From JBJXFK01 sp046155505 (GTDB lineage Bacteria > Planctomycetota > Phycisphaerae > UBA1845 > Fen-1342): 64,000 nt of DNA. The stretch's first letter is position 1; every line of letters begins with the position of its first letter. The position numbers and the translations under genes were made by a program. Below the pieces are notes generated by a model, which was not told the origin of the DNA, searched no databases, and saw nothing but the letters and a program-made list of their open reading frames with translations. Below are positions 18,054 to 27,037 of this stretch, piece after piece. The stretch lies in the NCBI GenBank assembly GCA_046155505.1, contig JBJXFK010000060.1:1-64000 (forward strand), in the 5' to 3' direction.

Positions 18054-18080
18054 AAACAGCGGGGGGCCGCTGTTCTCCAT
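18054..18080 (-). repeat. GC hairpin repeat, inverted diverged copy (family A)
   Basis: AACAGCGGGGGGCCGCTGTT forms an 8-bp stem; read on the minus strand, the unit starts ATGGAGAACAGCGGCCC, matching the copy at 2608. It lies between two convergent genes and could serve as a bidirectional terminator, though it lacks a T-run. Confidence 0.6.
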
Positions 18081-18108
18081 TACGCGGCGGCGACTCGCAC
18101 GCGGGCGC

Positions 18109-19113
18109 TCACTGCAGCAGTTCCGCGATCTGCACTGCATTTAGCGCCGCGCCCTTGCGCAACTGATCGCCGCAACATACAAAGTGAATTCCGCGATTGC
18201 CGTCGATCGTCGGATCGCGGCGGATGCGGCCGACCAGCACGTCATCCTTGCCGCTCGCGTCAATCGGCATCGGGAAGTAGTTGCCCTTGCGATCATCCAC
18301 GATCTTCACGCCGGGGGCTTTGCTCAGGATTGATCGAACATCGTCTTCGCTGATTGCGTTGGTGAATTCGAGCGAGACGGATTCGGTGTGTGCCCGCAGC
18401 ACGGGCACGCGCATGCAGGTCGCGGTCACGCGGATGCTCGCGTCGCGGAAAATTTTGTGCGTCTCGAGCACCATCTTCGACTCTTCGACGTTGAAGCCGT
18501 CGTCGCCGACGGTGCTGTTGTGGCTGAAGACGTTGAATGCACACGGGACGTGGAACATCTCAGGTTTTGCAGTTTCGCCCGCAAGCACGGCCCGCGTTTG
18601 AGCGACGAGTTCGTCCATCGCCCGCGCCCCCGCACCGCTGACCGCCTGATAGGTCGAGACCACCGCACGCTTCACGGCGTTGGCCTTGTGCAACGGCCAA
18701 AGCGGCACGTTCAGAATGATCGTCGAGCAGTTGGGATTGGCGATGATGCCTTTGTGCTCGCGCACCGCGTCAGGATTCACCTCGGGCACAACGAGCGGCA
18801 CGGTCGGGTCCATGCGAAACGCCGACGAGTTGTCGACCACCACGCACCCCGCGCGGGCGGCGATCGGGCCGAACTCTTTGCTGACCGAGCCGCCGGCGGA
18901 AAAGAGCGCGATATCGCAGCCTTCGAACGCTTCGGGCGTCAGTTCTTCGACGATCGCCGGGCCATTGACCCAGTCGATCGATTTGCCCGCCGAGCGGGCC
19001 GACGCGAGCAGTTTGTAGTTCGCAGCGGGGAAGCGGCGATCGCTGAGCACCTGACGAAATTCCTGGCCGACGGCACCCGTGGCCCCGACGATGGCGACTC
19101 TGACCTTGCGCAT
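18109..19113 (-). CDS. asd: aspartate-semialdehyde dehydrogenase
   Basis: 334 residues. Asd reduces aspartyl phosphate to aspartate semialdehyde, the branch point to lysine/diaminopimelate, threonine and methionine. The NADP-binding GATGAVGQEF (10-19), the active-site Cys129 in NPNCST and RVPVLRAHTESV are all present. The ATG at 19113 has an AAGGAAAGGA site upstream. The gene stands alone, facing the NtrC-like gene, with other biosynthetic genes absent nearby. Confidence 0.97.
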   Translation of the reverse strand: MRKVRVAIVGATGAVGQEFRQVLSDRRFPAANYKLLASARSAGKSIDWVNGPAIVEELTPEAFEGCDIALFSAGGSVSKEFGPIAARAGCVVVDNSSAFRMDPTVPLVVPEVNPDAVREHKGIIANPNCSTIILNVPLWPLHKANAVKRAVVSTYQAVSGAGARAMDELVAQTRAVLAGETAKPEMFHVPCAFNVFSHNSTVGDDGFNVEESKMVLETHKIFRDASIRVTATCMRVPVLRAHTESVSLEFTNAISEDDVRSILSKAPGVKIVDDRKGNYFPMPIDASGKDDVLVGRIRRDPTIDGNRGIHFVCCGDQLRKGAALNAVQIAELLQ

Positions 19114-19187
19114 TGCGTCCTTTCCTTGCTCGCTGGCGCGCGGCGGCGGGCCGCGCGGTGCGAAGCGGTGGATGATATCATGAGCAG

Positions 19188-19222
19188 TGCCTAGTGCTCA
19201 GTGTTCAGTGCTCAGTGCCTGG
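19188..19222. repeat. heptamer array (CTCAGTG)
   Basis: Copies of a 7-base unit read AGTGCCT, AGTGCTC, AGTGTTC, AGTGCTC, AGTGCCT, about 70 bases upstream of the asd start. Confidence 0.7.
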
Positions 19223-19228
19223 CACCGC

Positions 19229-19322
19229 ATGGAGCACCGCGGCCCTCCGCGGTTCTTCTCAGCACGGGGAAGCCGCGGCGGCAAACCACGCCTTGTGGAG
19301 CAGCCGCCCACGGCTGCTTTTA
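19229..19322 (+). repeat. GC hairpin repeat (family A) followed by family B unit
   Basis: 19229-19255 is nearly identical to 2608-2634 (ATGGAGC plus the ACCGCGG stem). A family B unit (GCAGCCGCCCACGGCTGC) follows at about 19302-19319. Confidence 0.7.
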
Positions 19323-19324
19323 CG

Positions 19325-19368
19325 GGTTCAGAGCTCAGGGTTCAGGGTTCAGGGTTCAGAATTCTCAG
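19325..19368. repeat. heptamer array (GGTTCAG)
   Basis: GGTTCAG units, three perfect in tandem (GGTTCAGGGTTCAGGGTTCA) with a degenerate copy on the left. It lies upstream of the membrane-protein gene at 19408. Confidence 0.7.
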
Positions 19369-19407
19369 TCTTGCAACGATTGCGGCAACCATATGAGGTG
19401 ACGGACG

Positions 19408-19830
19408 ATGGGTCGATTCAGCTACTACTCGCCGATCTTGATCGGGTTTGCGCTCGTGCTGATGATGAATCCCACCGTGCGCGAGCATCGGCCCGCGATG
19501 TCGGATCCGATGATCTGGCCATACATCATCGCGGTCGGGTTGCTGGCGGGGCTTGTTTGCCAGGTGATCATGATCGGAGCACAGGGCGCGTTTGCGCAGG
19601 TGCTGCCCGCGCCCGGCGGCCGGTCGATTCGCGGATCGGGCGCGATGTCGGGCGGCTGGCTGCTATTGCTCGGGGTACTCATGGCGCTGGTGTGCCTGGT
19701 GCTGGGTTTTGAGGAACTCTCCCGCGCGGCGTGGACGTTCGGCATCGGGGCGGCCGCGGCAGTGGTGGCTGCGGTAGGTACGTACGCATGGAGTTGGCCG
19801 ACTGCTCAGCGCGATTTCGCGGAGGATTGA
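19408..19830 (+). CDS. small integral membrane protein, unknown function
   Basis: 140 residues with about four transmembrane segments: ~8-22, ~37-57 (YIIAVGLLAGLVCQVIMIG), ~82-100 (GWLLLLGVLMALVCLVL) and ~108-127. The ends are short and hydrophilic. The ATG at 19408 has GAGGTGA about 10 bases upstream. No family recognised. It is flanked on both sides by dispersed repeats, so its neighbours give no hint of function. Confidence 0.7.
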   Translation: MGRFSYYSPILIGFALVLMMNPTVREHRPAMSDPMIWPYIIAVGLLAGLVCQVIMIGAQGAFAQVLPAPGGRSIRGSGAMSGGWLLLLGVLMALVCLVLGFEELSRAAWTFGIGAAAAVVAAVGTYAWSWPTAQRDFAED

Positions 19831-19835
19831 TGCCG

Positions 19836-19915
19836 ATGGAGCGCAGCCGCCCCCGGCTGCTTTCTTCATCGGGGCACGTCACCCCGCTCGCTCGCGTTCG
19901 GGATTCGGATGGCGC
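19836..19915 (+). repeat. dispersed repeat, families B and C
   Basis: GCAGCCGCCCCCGGCTGC, then TTTCTTCATCGGGGCACGTC and a CGCTCGCTCGCGTTCGGG unit. The same order is found at about 20600-20675. Confidence 0.7.
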
Positions 19916-19981
19916 GTTCGATTCAATTCGACAACTCCAAATTCCCCCGCAAACGATGGCAATGGACATCTTCGTTGCTTG

Positions 19982-20515
19982 CTATTGCAACTCATGCCCG
20001 TCCCATGCGTCGGCCCTGGCATCCGGTAGTTCGATCCGACCGGCGGCCGGTCCGTGAATGATGATGTTCCACACGTCCGGGCCATCGAGGGCTTTCGCGT
20101 AGGTGTCAATTGGGTACGCGACCTCTCCAGAATTCGGAAGGACAATCGCCCGCGGCTGCGCGCGGCAGACTATACGGAAAAAATTCGCAACGTTCTCTAT
20201 GTTTTCGGATCTCGGATCGACAATGTACCACTCGAGTTGGCGCCCGACCAAGCTGTAGATGAGCTCACAAGCGGCATTGGACTGGCCGTCGAGCACAGCA
20301 CCAGGCTCAGATCCCAGTTCGCAATAAGCGTAATCGACCCTTCCAACGAGCACCCACGACTCGTCGGAAAAGCGCGCCACGCACTCGTCGGACCACGCAC
20401 CCCGAGGAAGCTTGGTGCGAATATCCGCCCGCTGGGCTCCCGCTTGTCGCAGCAAGTCCGCGATGCGTTCGATCGGAAACGGCGACGGAAATATCAGGGT
20501 GATCGACAATCCCAT
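19982..20515 (-). CDS. conserved-looking hypothetical protein
   Basis: 177 residues from the ATG at 20515; an in-frame GTG at 20524 is an alternative start. Mixed alpha/beta composition with several aromatic and acidic residues (DESWVLVGRVDYAY, LEWYIVDPRSENIENVANF), no signal peptide and no membrane segment. The fold impression (small cytoplasmic alpha/beta protein) is similar to immunity-type SMI1-like proteins, but I cannot support that assignment. It sits between two dispersed repeats in an accessory stretch. Confidence 0.6.
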   Translation of the reverse strand: MGLSITLIFPSPFPIERIADLLRQAGAQRADIRTKLPRGAWSDECVARFSDESWVLVGRVDYAYCELGSEPGAVLDGQSNAACELIYSLVGRQLEWYIVDPRSENIENVANFFRIVCRAQPRAIVLPNSGEVAYPIDTYAKALDGPDVWNIIIHGPAAGRIELPDARADAWDGHELQ

Positions 20516-20595
20516 GCGGTTCACCGATAAGAATGGTCGGCCAATTGCTGGAAGTTCTCTCGCGCGAACTCTCAGAGCGTCTTACACGCGGAACG

Positions 20596-20712
20596 AGTCA
20601 ACGGAGGGCCGCCGCCCTCGGCTGCTTTCTTCATCGGGGCACGTCACCCCGCTCGCTCGCGCTCGGGGTTCGTATCGCGTGTTCGACTCAATTCGCTACT
20701 CGCTACTCCGAA
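20596..20712 (+). repeat. dispersed repeat B and C plus CTACTCG heptamers
   Basis: A family B and C composite (~20600-20675) like that at 19836, then TTCGCTACTCGCTACTCCG (about 20690-20708), a short heptamer array just 3' of the CsgG-like lipoprotein gene stop at 20726. Confidence 0.7.
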
Positions 20713-20725
20713 CTACCCCGCAGCC

Positions 20726-21820
20726 CTACTTCTCTTCCTTCGGCGGCACCAGCGTGATGTCCTGCGTCAGCAGCGGCTCGTCGTCGCCGACCGAGTAAAA
20801 CTTGGCCTGAAACTCGGTCTGGCCGCTGTCGATCAGCAGCTTGCCTGGGATGGTGTATGACTCGCCGCGGATCGCGTTGTTGCCGGTCCAGACGAACTCT
20901 TCCTGCCACAGCGGCGCGGCCTTGAGCGGCGAAACGGCGACGCGAAAGCGATTGCGGCGGCACTCTTCGGGCAGATTGCGAACCGCGACGACGAACGAGT
21001 CCTGCGTCGTGAGCAGCTCATTTGTCTCTTCGTACTTGCCGTCGTAGTAGCCGAGCGCGACGACCAACATGTCGGTGTCGAGTTCGACGGTCATGCGCGT
21101 CGGAGCGATCGCCTTGTAGAAATCCTCGGCCATTTGTCGCGCCGCCTGCACGGCGAGATCCTGCGGCGAATTGGTCGGCGTACCGCCGCGAGCCTCGTCT
21201 TCGGCCTCGATCGGCTGGCAGCTATACGAGTAAATCGTCTGCGACGTGCCGGTGTCGATCACGCGCACGGTGCCGGCGATGCGGGCGAACGTGCGAAACT
21301 CGATCGTCACCTCTTCGCGCTCGACGATCGGTTGGCCCTGGCGATCGCGGCGGATCTGGCCCTTCTGATTGCGGGCATAGATCGGTCGGCGACGCTCATA
21401 ACGCTTGGTATCGAGGTTGCACTCGCTGATTTTGCCGATCACGATCGCCTGAGCGGCAAGGATCTTGCCGGGAGCGATGATGGTCGAAGGATCGGCAACG
21501 TCCGACAGGCGGCTGAGGTCTTGTTCGGTGAGCACGTCTTTCAGCGCATCGCGTGCGACGATGGTGAACGTGCCGTTGCGCGTCAGGTAGTCTTCGAGCA
21601 GAAGCGAGGTCTGGTCGGCGGCGGCTTTGCATTTCGGGTCGCTGCTGCCGAACGGGATGACCGCGATACGTTCGTATTTTTCGAACGCCCAGTCTGGGTT
21701 GCGGACGATCACGCCCTCACCCTTGCCGCCGCCGCCGCCGCAACCGACGGCGAGCAGCGCGACAAACGATACCGCGGCGAGACAGACAATCCGGCGTGCG
21801 CAGTGAGCACGATGAAGCAT
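20726..21820 (-). CDS. CsgG-like lipoprotein
   Basis: 364 residues. A lipoprotein signal (RRIVCLAAVSFVALLAVGC, lipid on the Cys) is followed by a glycine run and a CsgG/LpoB-like domain: YERIAVIPFGSS, LLLEDYLTRNGTFTIVARDALKDVLTEQDLS, then APGKILAAQAIVIGKI. CsgG-like periplasmic or outer-membrane proteins act in curli export or as regulators of envelope enzymes. The C-terminal part (from ~260) is beta-rich with no known domain. ATG 21820 was chosen because it provides the signal peptide. A tiny exported protein is encoded 68 bases upstream on the same strand. Confidence 0.8.
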   Translation of the reverse strand: MLHRAHCARRIVCLAAVSFVALLAVGCGGGGGKGEGVIVRNPDWAFEKYERIAVIPFGSSDPKCKAAADQTSLLLEDYLTRNGTFTIVARDALKDVLTEQDLSRLSDVADPSTIIAPGKILAAQAIVIGKISECNLDTKRYERRRPIYARNQKGQIRRDRQGQPIVEREEVTIEFRTFARIAGTVRVIDTGTSQTIYSYSCQPIEAEDEARGGTPTNSPQDLAVQAARQMAEDFYKAIAPTRMTVELDTDMLVVALGYYDGKYEETNELLTTQDSFVVAVRNLPEECRRNRFRVAVSPLKAAPLWQEEFVWTGNNAIRGESYTIPGKLLIDSGQTEFQAKFYSVGDDEPLLTQDITLVPPKEEK

Positions 21821-21888
21821 GGACGACTCCCAGCCGGGCGACGATGCCGCCCGTGTAGATATTGTGTTCGTTGATCGAGCGCGGCGCG

Positions 21889-22080
21889 TCAGATCGTCTC
21901 GGTGCCGCTGACGAGCGAATCGATGAGGTTGGTCACCAGTGTGAGCAGGCCGGTCTGGATGACCGCTTGCGTGATGCCGGCCCACTGCTGATCGCTGAGG
22001 TTGCAGCCGCCGGCCTGACCGAGCGTGCCGAGGGCGGCGACGGTGGCGATGACAGCGCGGCGACGGGTCCACTTCATCAT
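21889..22080 (-). CDS. tiny exported protein, possibly a lipoprotein
   Basis: 63 residues: a twin-arginine-free basic start (MMKWTRRR), a hydrophobic segment and a possible lipobox (QAGGC). The rest is an amphipathic or hydrophobic helix (ITQAVIQTGLLTLVTNLI). The ATG at 22080 has AGAGGA upstream; the frame extends to 22278 but without a signal. Similar short proteins accompany CsgG-like lipoproteins in some genomes, so it may belong to the same unit; the function is unknown. Confidence 0.6.
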   Translation of the reverse strand: MMKWTRRRAVIATVAALGTLGQAGGCNLSDQQWAGITQAVIQTGLLTLVTNLIDSLVSGTETI

Positions 22081-22274
22081 GTGCGAATCCTCTTTCGAGC
22101 GTTCCTGAATTCCGGAAAGCCGGGCCGCCCGCCATGCGGGAAAACGGCCGACCGCCGATCTGAAAGGGTCGGCGGTAGGCGAGTGTCTGTCAATGGGACG
22201 ATGCGACGAAAGCGCGCTCCCATCGGTGCTAAGTACGGTCGCAAATGGGCGCGCGGCGAAGCCGCCGCCGAGTC

Positions 22275-23378
22275 TCACGCTTCAAACAGCACACCTTGAA
22301 CATCCGGTCCTTCGTCTGAGCGGCCGACACGTGGGAACTGAATCGTGCGAGGCGCTGCTACTACGTCGAACGGGTGCGCCGAAGGGGCCTCAAACAAGAG
22401 CTGTTGAATTTGCGAATCGGAATAGCCAAGCTCTCGCCGGTGCAGGTCAATGAGCCGCTCCCGAATCGACGCAGTTTCCTCTGTGATCGGAAACGGCTCA
22501 ATCATCCGCTCGCCGCGTGCGCTAATATGACGATTCAAGTCTTTGTACCGCCGCTCGGAAATCGCGCGGACTTCAAACGCGCGTCGAACCAAGGCTTGAA
22601 TTGAAACGCGCCAAGTCGCCTTAAGTTGCGCGGCGCGCTCGATTGTCAATAACTGGAGTTGCGCCGAGATACTCTCACGCGGCATGAGAAACTCGGCGGC
22701 AAACTCGTTCGCCTCGTTCTCCGCGTCTTCAGAAGCGACTTGATGCATCACGGCATGCCCGATTTCGTGCGCCAAGCTAAATCGCCGTCTGTCTTGAGGC
22801 GTCTGTGAATTAAGAAAGAACATGGGCGCGACGCCGGGCACCCAGAAGTGGGTGGCATCAATCGTTGGAGTCTCGAAGTCGAGCTCGCATACGATTCCGC
22901 CAGCGTTTTCGACCAACGCTGTAAGGTTGGGAATCGGCCCGCGCGGAACGCGCCACAGCTCGCGAATTTGCAAGGCGGTCTTTGCAGGCCGTCCGTCCAA
23001 CTCTGCGAGATGTGTCCGTTGGAATAGGCTGAGGTGATCGATCTCCGTCGCTTGCAGAAGCCGCTCAATTTGCAGCCGCGCGACGTTTATCCGAGCCTGA
23101 ACCTTTTTTTGCATCGAAACTGGTGCGCTCTTATAGCGACGATTGAAAACGTTGCTGCTGCCGAGCGAGTACACGCATGCTTCGTGGACGAACAAGTCAC
23201 GGTGATATCGGAGCACGCGAGCAAGTTGAAGTAAGTCAACATCCGATACCCGGAGCATGCCAGTTTCGTACTTCGACAACTTTCCTTGGCTTATTCCGAG
23301 TGCTCCTGCCAACTGCGTTTGACTTAGTCCTCGCGATTCGCGAGCAAGCACCAGCATGCTTGAATTTACACTTTTCAT
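22275..23378 (-). CDS. HTH-XRE regulator fused to ImmA/IrrE-type metallopeptidase
   Basis: 367 residues. Residues 8-60 form an XRE helix-turn-helix (LARESRGLSQTQLAGALGI...KLSKYETG). A COG2856/M78 zinc peptidase follows, with HEIGH at 204-208 and a downstream EANEFAAEFLMP providing the third ligand. Such proteins cleave repressors or act as antitoxins. Its start overlaps the stop of the upstream gene (ATGA at 23375-23378), so the two are translationally coupled. The region from 22.3 to 24.2 kb looks less GC-rich than its surroundings, which suggests acquisition. A toxin-antitoxin role is an inference. Confidence 0.92.
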   Translation of the reverse strand: MKSVNSSMLVLARESRGLSQTQLAGALGISQGKLSKYETGMLRVSDVDLLQLARVLRYHRDLFVHEACVYSLGSSNVFNRRYKSAPVSMQKKVQARINVARLQIERLLQATEIDHLSLFQRTHLAELDGRPAKTALQIRELWRVPRGPIPNLTALVENAGGIVCELDFETPTIDATHFWVPGVAPMFFLNSQTPQDRRRFSLAHEIGHAVMHQVASEDAENEANEFAAEFLMPRESISAQLQLLTIERAAQLKATWRVSIQALVRRAFEVRAISERRYKDLNRHISARGERMIEPFPITEETASIRERLIDLHRRELGYSDSQIQQLLFEAPSAHPFDVVAAPRTIQFPRVGRSDEGPDVQGVLFEA

Positions 23379-24013
23379 CCGGCCTGATTCGCAATTCGAG
23401 TCTCGGTGATGGGCTTCGACTTTACGCGTACTTGCGGTGGCTGAGCGTGAATTGTGCCCAATCCTCCGCTGCCTGGTGGAGTTTCAAATACATCGGTTCG
23501 TTCCTCGCCGAAGCCGCCCTCACCATCAAGCCGGCAGAGGATGAACACTGCGTCAACGGTTTCAAACGTCAGTAGCACCTGATCCAACTCGTTTAGCTGA
23601 CCAACTTTGTTCGTTTTGAATCCGAGCGTGATTATTCCCGGCTCCTCGGCGCCCGTGAACAACAGCATCTGCCGCTCTTCGACATTTGACTCGTTCAGTG
23701 CATTGCGCGGTCGATACGTTTCGTCGTCAATGCGATTCTGTTTGATTCGCAGTTCGGATTCAACCAACAACAACACGGGGGTGCCGCCGGCCATTTCTAC
23801 GCGGTAGTTATCATCTCCGGCAATCGCTTCTCGGATCAGAATCCAGAATTGGTTCCAAATGAACACGCCGCGGGGCGCGCCGTCGAGGCCTACTTGGTGA
23901 TCGCTCGGAATCCAAGTACGCCATTGCAGCCACGCGAGCCTTAGACAATGCAGCAATAAAGGTGCGACAGGTTCGGAGAGCGAGAGTATTCGTTGACGAG
24001 TTCGCTTATTCAT
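23375..24013 (-). CDS. unknown protein coupled to the HTH-ImmA gene (putative partner)
   Basis: 212 residues. A helical N-terminus (residues ~1-60, with many W, H and L) precedes a mixed domain (FWILIREAIAGDDNYRVEMAGG...VLLLVESELRIKQ). No catalytic motif is recognised. It is the first gene of a two-gene unit with the HTH-ImmA protein, overlapping it by four bases, the arrangement expected for a toxin and its sensor or antitoxin. Its start is the ATG at 24013. Which partner, if either, is toxic cannot be decided from sequence. Confidence 0.7.
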   Translation of the reverse strand: MNKRTRQRILSLSEPVAPLLLHCLRLAWLQWRTWIPSDHQVGLDGAPRGVFIWNQFWILIREAIAGDDNYRVEMAGGTPVLLLVESELRIKQNRIDDETYRPRNALNESNVEERQMLLFTGAEEPGIITLGFKTNKVGQLNELDQVLLTFETVDAVFILCRLDGEGGFGEERTDVFETPPGSGGLGTIHAQPPQVRVKSKPITETRIANQAG

Positions 24014-24190
24014 GGCCGCAGAATATCGACCCCCTGCGCCAGTGTCAACGAAAAATATTCCAATTGTTATTTCAGCAGCAAGTCCATCATTTGCAATCGG
24101 TTACAAGCGACAATGCACCGGTGCGGGCAGAAAAAATCGCCTCCGCCGGAGCCGGCGCACCAAACGTGGATCCCTCCCTCGTACCGCACG

Positions 24191-26854
24191 CTATGCCAAT
24201 TCGTACGTAAACTGCCCCGCCGAATCTGCGTCGATGGTCAGCTTGTCATATTTCTTGTCGCTGCCCATGAGTTCGAGCACTTTGATCGCGATCTCCGGCA
24301 GCACCGTCTCATTGATGATCAGGTTGATCAGTCGCGCGCCAATGCTGATCTGGTTGCAGCGGGCGCTCATCGCATCGCCTACCGCTTCGGTGAGCACGAG
24401 GTCGAGCTTGTACGTCGTGCGCAGCCGCTTGCGGATTTTGTCCATTTTCAGATCGATGATCTTGCGCAATACCGGCGTGCTGAGCGGATAGTACGGGATG
24501 ACCGTCGTGCGACCGACGAACGCCGGTGTGAAGCGCTTCTCCAGAGCCGGCTGAATGCCCTGTCGCATTTCATCGAGCGTCGGAACCTGACCGTCGGCGC
24601 ACATGTCCATGATCATGCCCGAGCCTTCGTTGCTGGTCATGACGATCACGGTGTTCTTGAAACTGGCGACGCGGCCCTCGCTGTCGGTGAGTGCGCCTTT
24701 GTCGAAAACCTGCATGAACAGCAGGTTCACGTCCATATGCGCTTTTTCCATTTCGTCGAGCAACACGACGCTGTAGGGCCGCTTGCGAACGGCCTCGGTC
24801 AGCACGCCGCCTTCGCCGAAGCCGACCAGGCCGGGGGCCGAGCCGATCAGGCGACTGACGTTCATCGAGCTGCTGTATTCGGTCATGTTGATTGACGTCA
24901 TAAAGCGCTCGCCGCCGAAGACGAGGTCGGCGACGGCGAGTGCGGTCTCGGTCTTACCCGTACCCGACGGACCGACGAGGAAGAACACCGCGAGCGGCAG
25001 GACCGGGTCTTGGAGCTTGCCGCTGGCGATGCGCAGGCGCTTGCCGATCTCGGCCAGCGCGTGATCTTGTCCGATGACACGACCGCCGATCTTGCTTTCG
25101 AATGTCAGCATCGCGGCGGCCTGATCCTTGACCATGCTGCCCGCGGGAATGCCGGTCCAGTCGCTGAGGATCTGGGCCACGATGTCGGCGTCAACCTGCA
25201 GCGGAACGAGCGGCTGCTTCTTGCCGACAAACGTGTCCAGTTTTTGAGTTGCGGCGTCGAGATCTTTGCGAATCTCATCAGCCGCACGAGCGCCCGCCGC
25301 CCCGGCCACCGTCGCGCCGGCCGCGGCAGTCTTGGCCGATTCGATCTCGTCGCGGAACTTGATCACCGTCTGCGCCAGCTCGCGTTCCTGCTTCCAGTGC
25401 GATTCGAGCGCGTCATACTCCTTTTGCTGCGTCTCGCGATCCCTCTTGATCTTCTCCAGATCGGCCGGATCGTGCTTCACGCCGGCTTCTATGTCGCGCT
25501 CGATGGCCTTGATCGCGGTGTCGAGCTGAATGATGCGGCGGCGAATGTCTTCGAGCGAGCCGGGCGTCGAATTCAACCCGACGGCGACGCGCGCGCTGGC
25601 CGTATCCAGCAGCGAAACCGCCTTGCGTGGCAACTGCGATTCGGTGAGGTATTGATTGGACATGGCGACGGCCGAACGGATCGCTTCATCGAGAATGCGC
25701 ACCTTGTGATGCGCCTCGAACTTGTCCTTTGTGCCGCGCAGCATGTCGATCGCCGTTTCGACCGACGGTTCTTCGAGCTTGATGATGCCGAAGCGCTGCG
25801 CGAACGGCGGATCCTTCTCAATGTACTTCTTGAACTCGGCAAACGTTGTTGCCGCGATGGTGCGCAGCTCGCCGCGAGCCAGCGCGGGCTTGAGCAGATT
25901 CGCGGCGTCGTTCGACGCTCCGCCACCGCCGATGAGCGTGTGTGCCTCGTCAATGAACAGCACGATCGGCTTCCCGGCGGCATTGCTGGCATCGACCGCC
26001 TTGATGACCTCTTTCAGCCGGCGTTCGAATTCGCCCTTCACCGACGCGCCCGCCGACAGCAAACCGACATCGAGCGTCATCAGCGTGATGTTTGCGAGAA
26101 ACGCGGGCACATCGCCCGACGCGATCCGCAGCGCGAGGCCCTCGACGATGGCGGTCTTGCCTGTGCCCGGTTCGCCGAGGACGAGCGGGTTGTTCTGATA
26201 GCGGCGCATCAGGATGTCGATGCACTGGCGAATCTCGCGTTCGCGACCGATGACCGGATCGACCTTGCCGGCCTTGGCCTTGGCGGTCAGGTCGTAACAG
26301 AACTGCGCGAGCACGTCGCCGCTCATCGCGCCGGCGGCGGCAGCTTTCGCATCGCCCCCCGCCCCGGCCGCGGCGGCATTCTCGCTGCTCGCCGCGGTGA
26401 TGGCGGCGAACTTGGTCTTCAGGTCGTTCTCGTTGATCTTCTTGAACTCGTCGGTGTAATCGACGAAGTACGCACGATTCGGGTTGCGCACGAGCGACAT
26501 GACCAGCGCGCCGGAGCGGATGCTCTTTTGCCCCAGTTCCAGCGAGCCGATCTGCCAGCCGTCGCTGAGCCACTCGGCCAGGAATGGCGAGTACGCTGGC
26601 CGACCGCTGTTGCCGACCTTCACCTCGTCCAGCGAGCGGATCACTGCGTTGCGCACATGCGACACATCGCACTTGAAGTGGTCGAGGATGCACATCAGGT
26701 CGCTGCTGCCGATATCGAGCAGTGCGGCGAGCATATGCTCGACGTTGATCTCGTAGTGCGTGCGGTTGATGCAGTTGACCGCCGACTGCTCCAGCGCGCG
26801 GACGCAGGTGTTATTGAGCTGCTGTCGCAGAAGTTTCATGTCCACAGTTGCCAT
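24191..26854 (-). CDS. tssH: type VI secretion ATPase TssH (ClpV)
   Basis: 887 residues. ClpV disassembles contracted T6SS sheaths. The N-domain (1-150) is followed by AAA1 (Walker A GEPGTGKT; Walker B VLFIDEAHT), a coiled middle region (~440-560; IKRDRETQQKEYDALESHWK) and AAA2 (Walker A GPSGTGKT; Walker B VVLLDEMEKAH). It was called TssH rather than ClpB because it is adjacent to tssG and tssF and the N-domain resembles ClpV. The ATG at 26854 has GGGAG upstream. It is the third gene of the tssF-tssG-tssH unit, separated from tssG by a 179-base repeat-filled gap. Confidence 0.9.
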   Translation of the reverse strand: MATVDMKLLRQQLNNTCVRALEQSAVNCINRTHYEINVEHMLAALLDIGSSDLMCILDHFKCDVSHVRNAVIRSLDEVKVGNSGRPAYSPFLAEWLSDGWQIGSLELGQKSIRSGALVMSLVRNPNRAYFVDYTDEFKKINENDLKTKFAAITAASSENAAAAGAGGDAKAAAAGAMSGDVLAQFCYDLTAKAKAGKVDPVIGREREIRQCIDILMRRYQNNPLVLGEPGTGKTAIVEGLALRIASGDVPAFLANITLMTLDVGLLSAGASVKGEFERRLKEVIKAVDASNAAGKPIVLFIDEAHTLIGGGGASNDAANLLKPALARGELRTIAATTFAEFKKYIEKDPPFAQRFGIIKLEEPSVETAIDMLRGTKDKFEAHHKVRILDEAIRSAVAMSNQYLTESQLPRKAVSLLDTASARVAVGLNSTPGSLEDIRRRIIQLDTAIKAIERDIEAGVKHDPADLEKIKRDRETQQKEYDALESHWKQERELAQTVIKFRDEIESAKTAAAGATVAGAAGARAADEIRKDLDAATQKLDTFVGKKQPLVPLQVDADIVAQILSDWTGIPAGSMVKDQAAAMLTFESKIGGRVIGQDHALAEIGKRLRIASGKLQDPVLPLAVFFLVGPSGTGKTETALAVADLVFGGERFMTSINMTEYSSSMNVSRLIGSAPGLVGFGEGGVLTEAVRKRPYSVVLLDEMEKAHMDVNLLFMQVFDKGALTDSEGRVASFKNTVIVMTSNEGSGMIMDMCADGQVPTLDEMRQGIQPALEKRFTPAFVGRTTVIPYYPLSTPVLRKIIDLKMDKIRKRLRTTYKLDLVLTEAVGDAMSARCNQISIGARLINLIINETVLPEIAIKVLELMGSDKKYDKLTIDADSAGQFTYELA

Positions 26855-26889
26855 CTCGTATCTCCCGAGCGAGTTTCAGCGAAGAAGAT

Positions 26890-27037
26890 AACCACAGAGG
26901 CACAGAGGACACAGAGGGGCACAGAGTGAAATTTGGAGATTGCGAGAATCTGCTCTCGGGCAAGAGCGCCGCACCCGTATCAGAGCAATAGGCGTCTATC
27001 TCTGTGTTTCTCTGTGCCTCTGTGCCTCTGTGGTTAG
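26890..27037. repeat. inverted CACAGAGG arrays between tssH and tssG
   Basis: CCACAGAGGCACAGAGG (left, 26892-26928) is matched by CTCTGTGCCTCTGTGCCTCT (right, about 27000-27033), separated by about 70 bases. The right arm continues into TGGTTAGCC, where TTA is the complement of the tssG stop codon. The pair can form a long hairpin at the end of tssG. Confidence 0.8.

Noticed and set aside
24191..26854. ClpB chaperone instead of TssH
   Set aside because: The neighbours tssF and tssG and the ClpV-like N-terminus favour TssH.
25010..26929. 639-codon plus-strand frame opposite tssH
   Set aside because: Shadow frame caused by high GC; low-complexity Arg/Ala translation, while tssH motifs are unambiguous.
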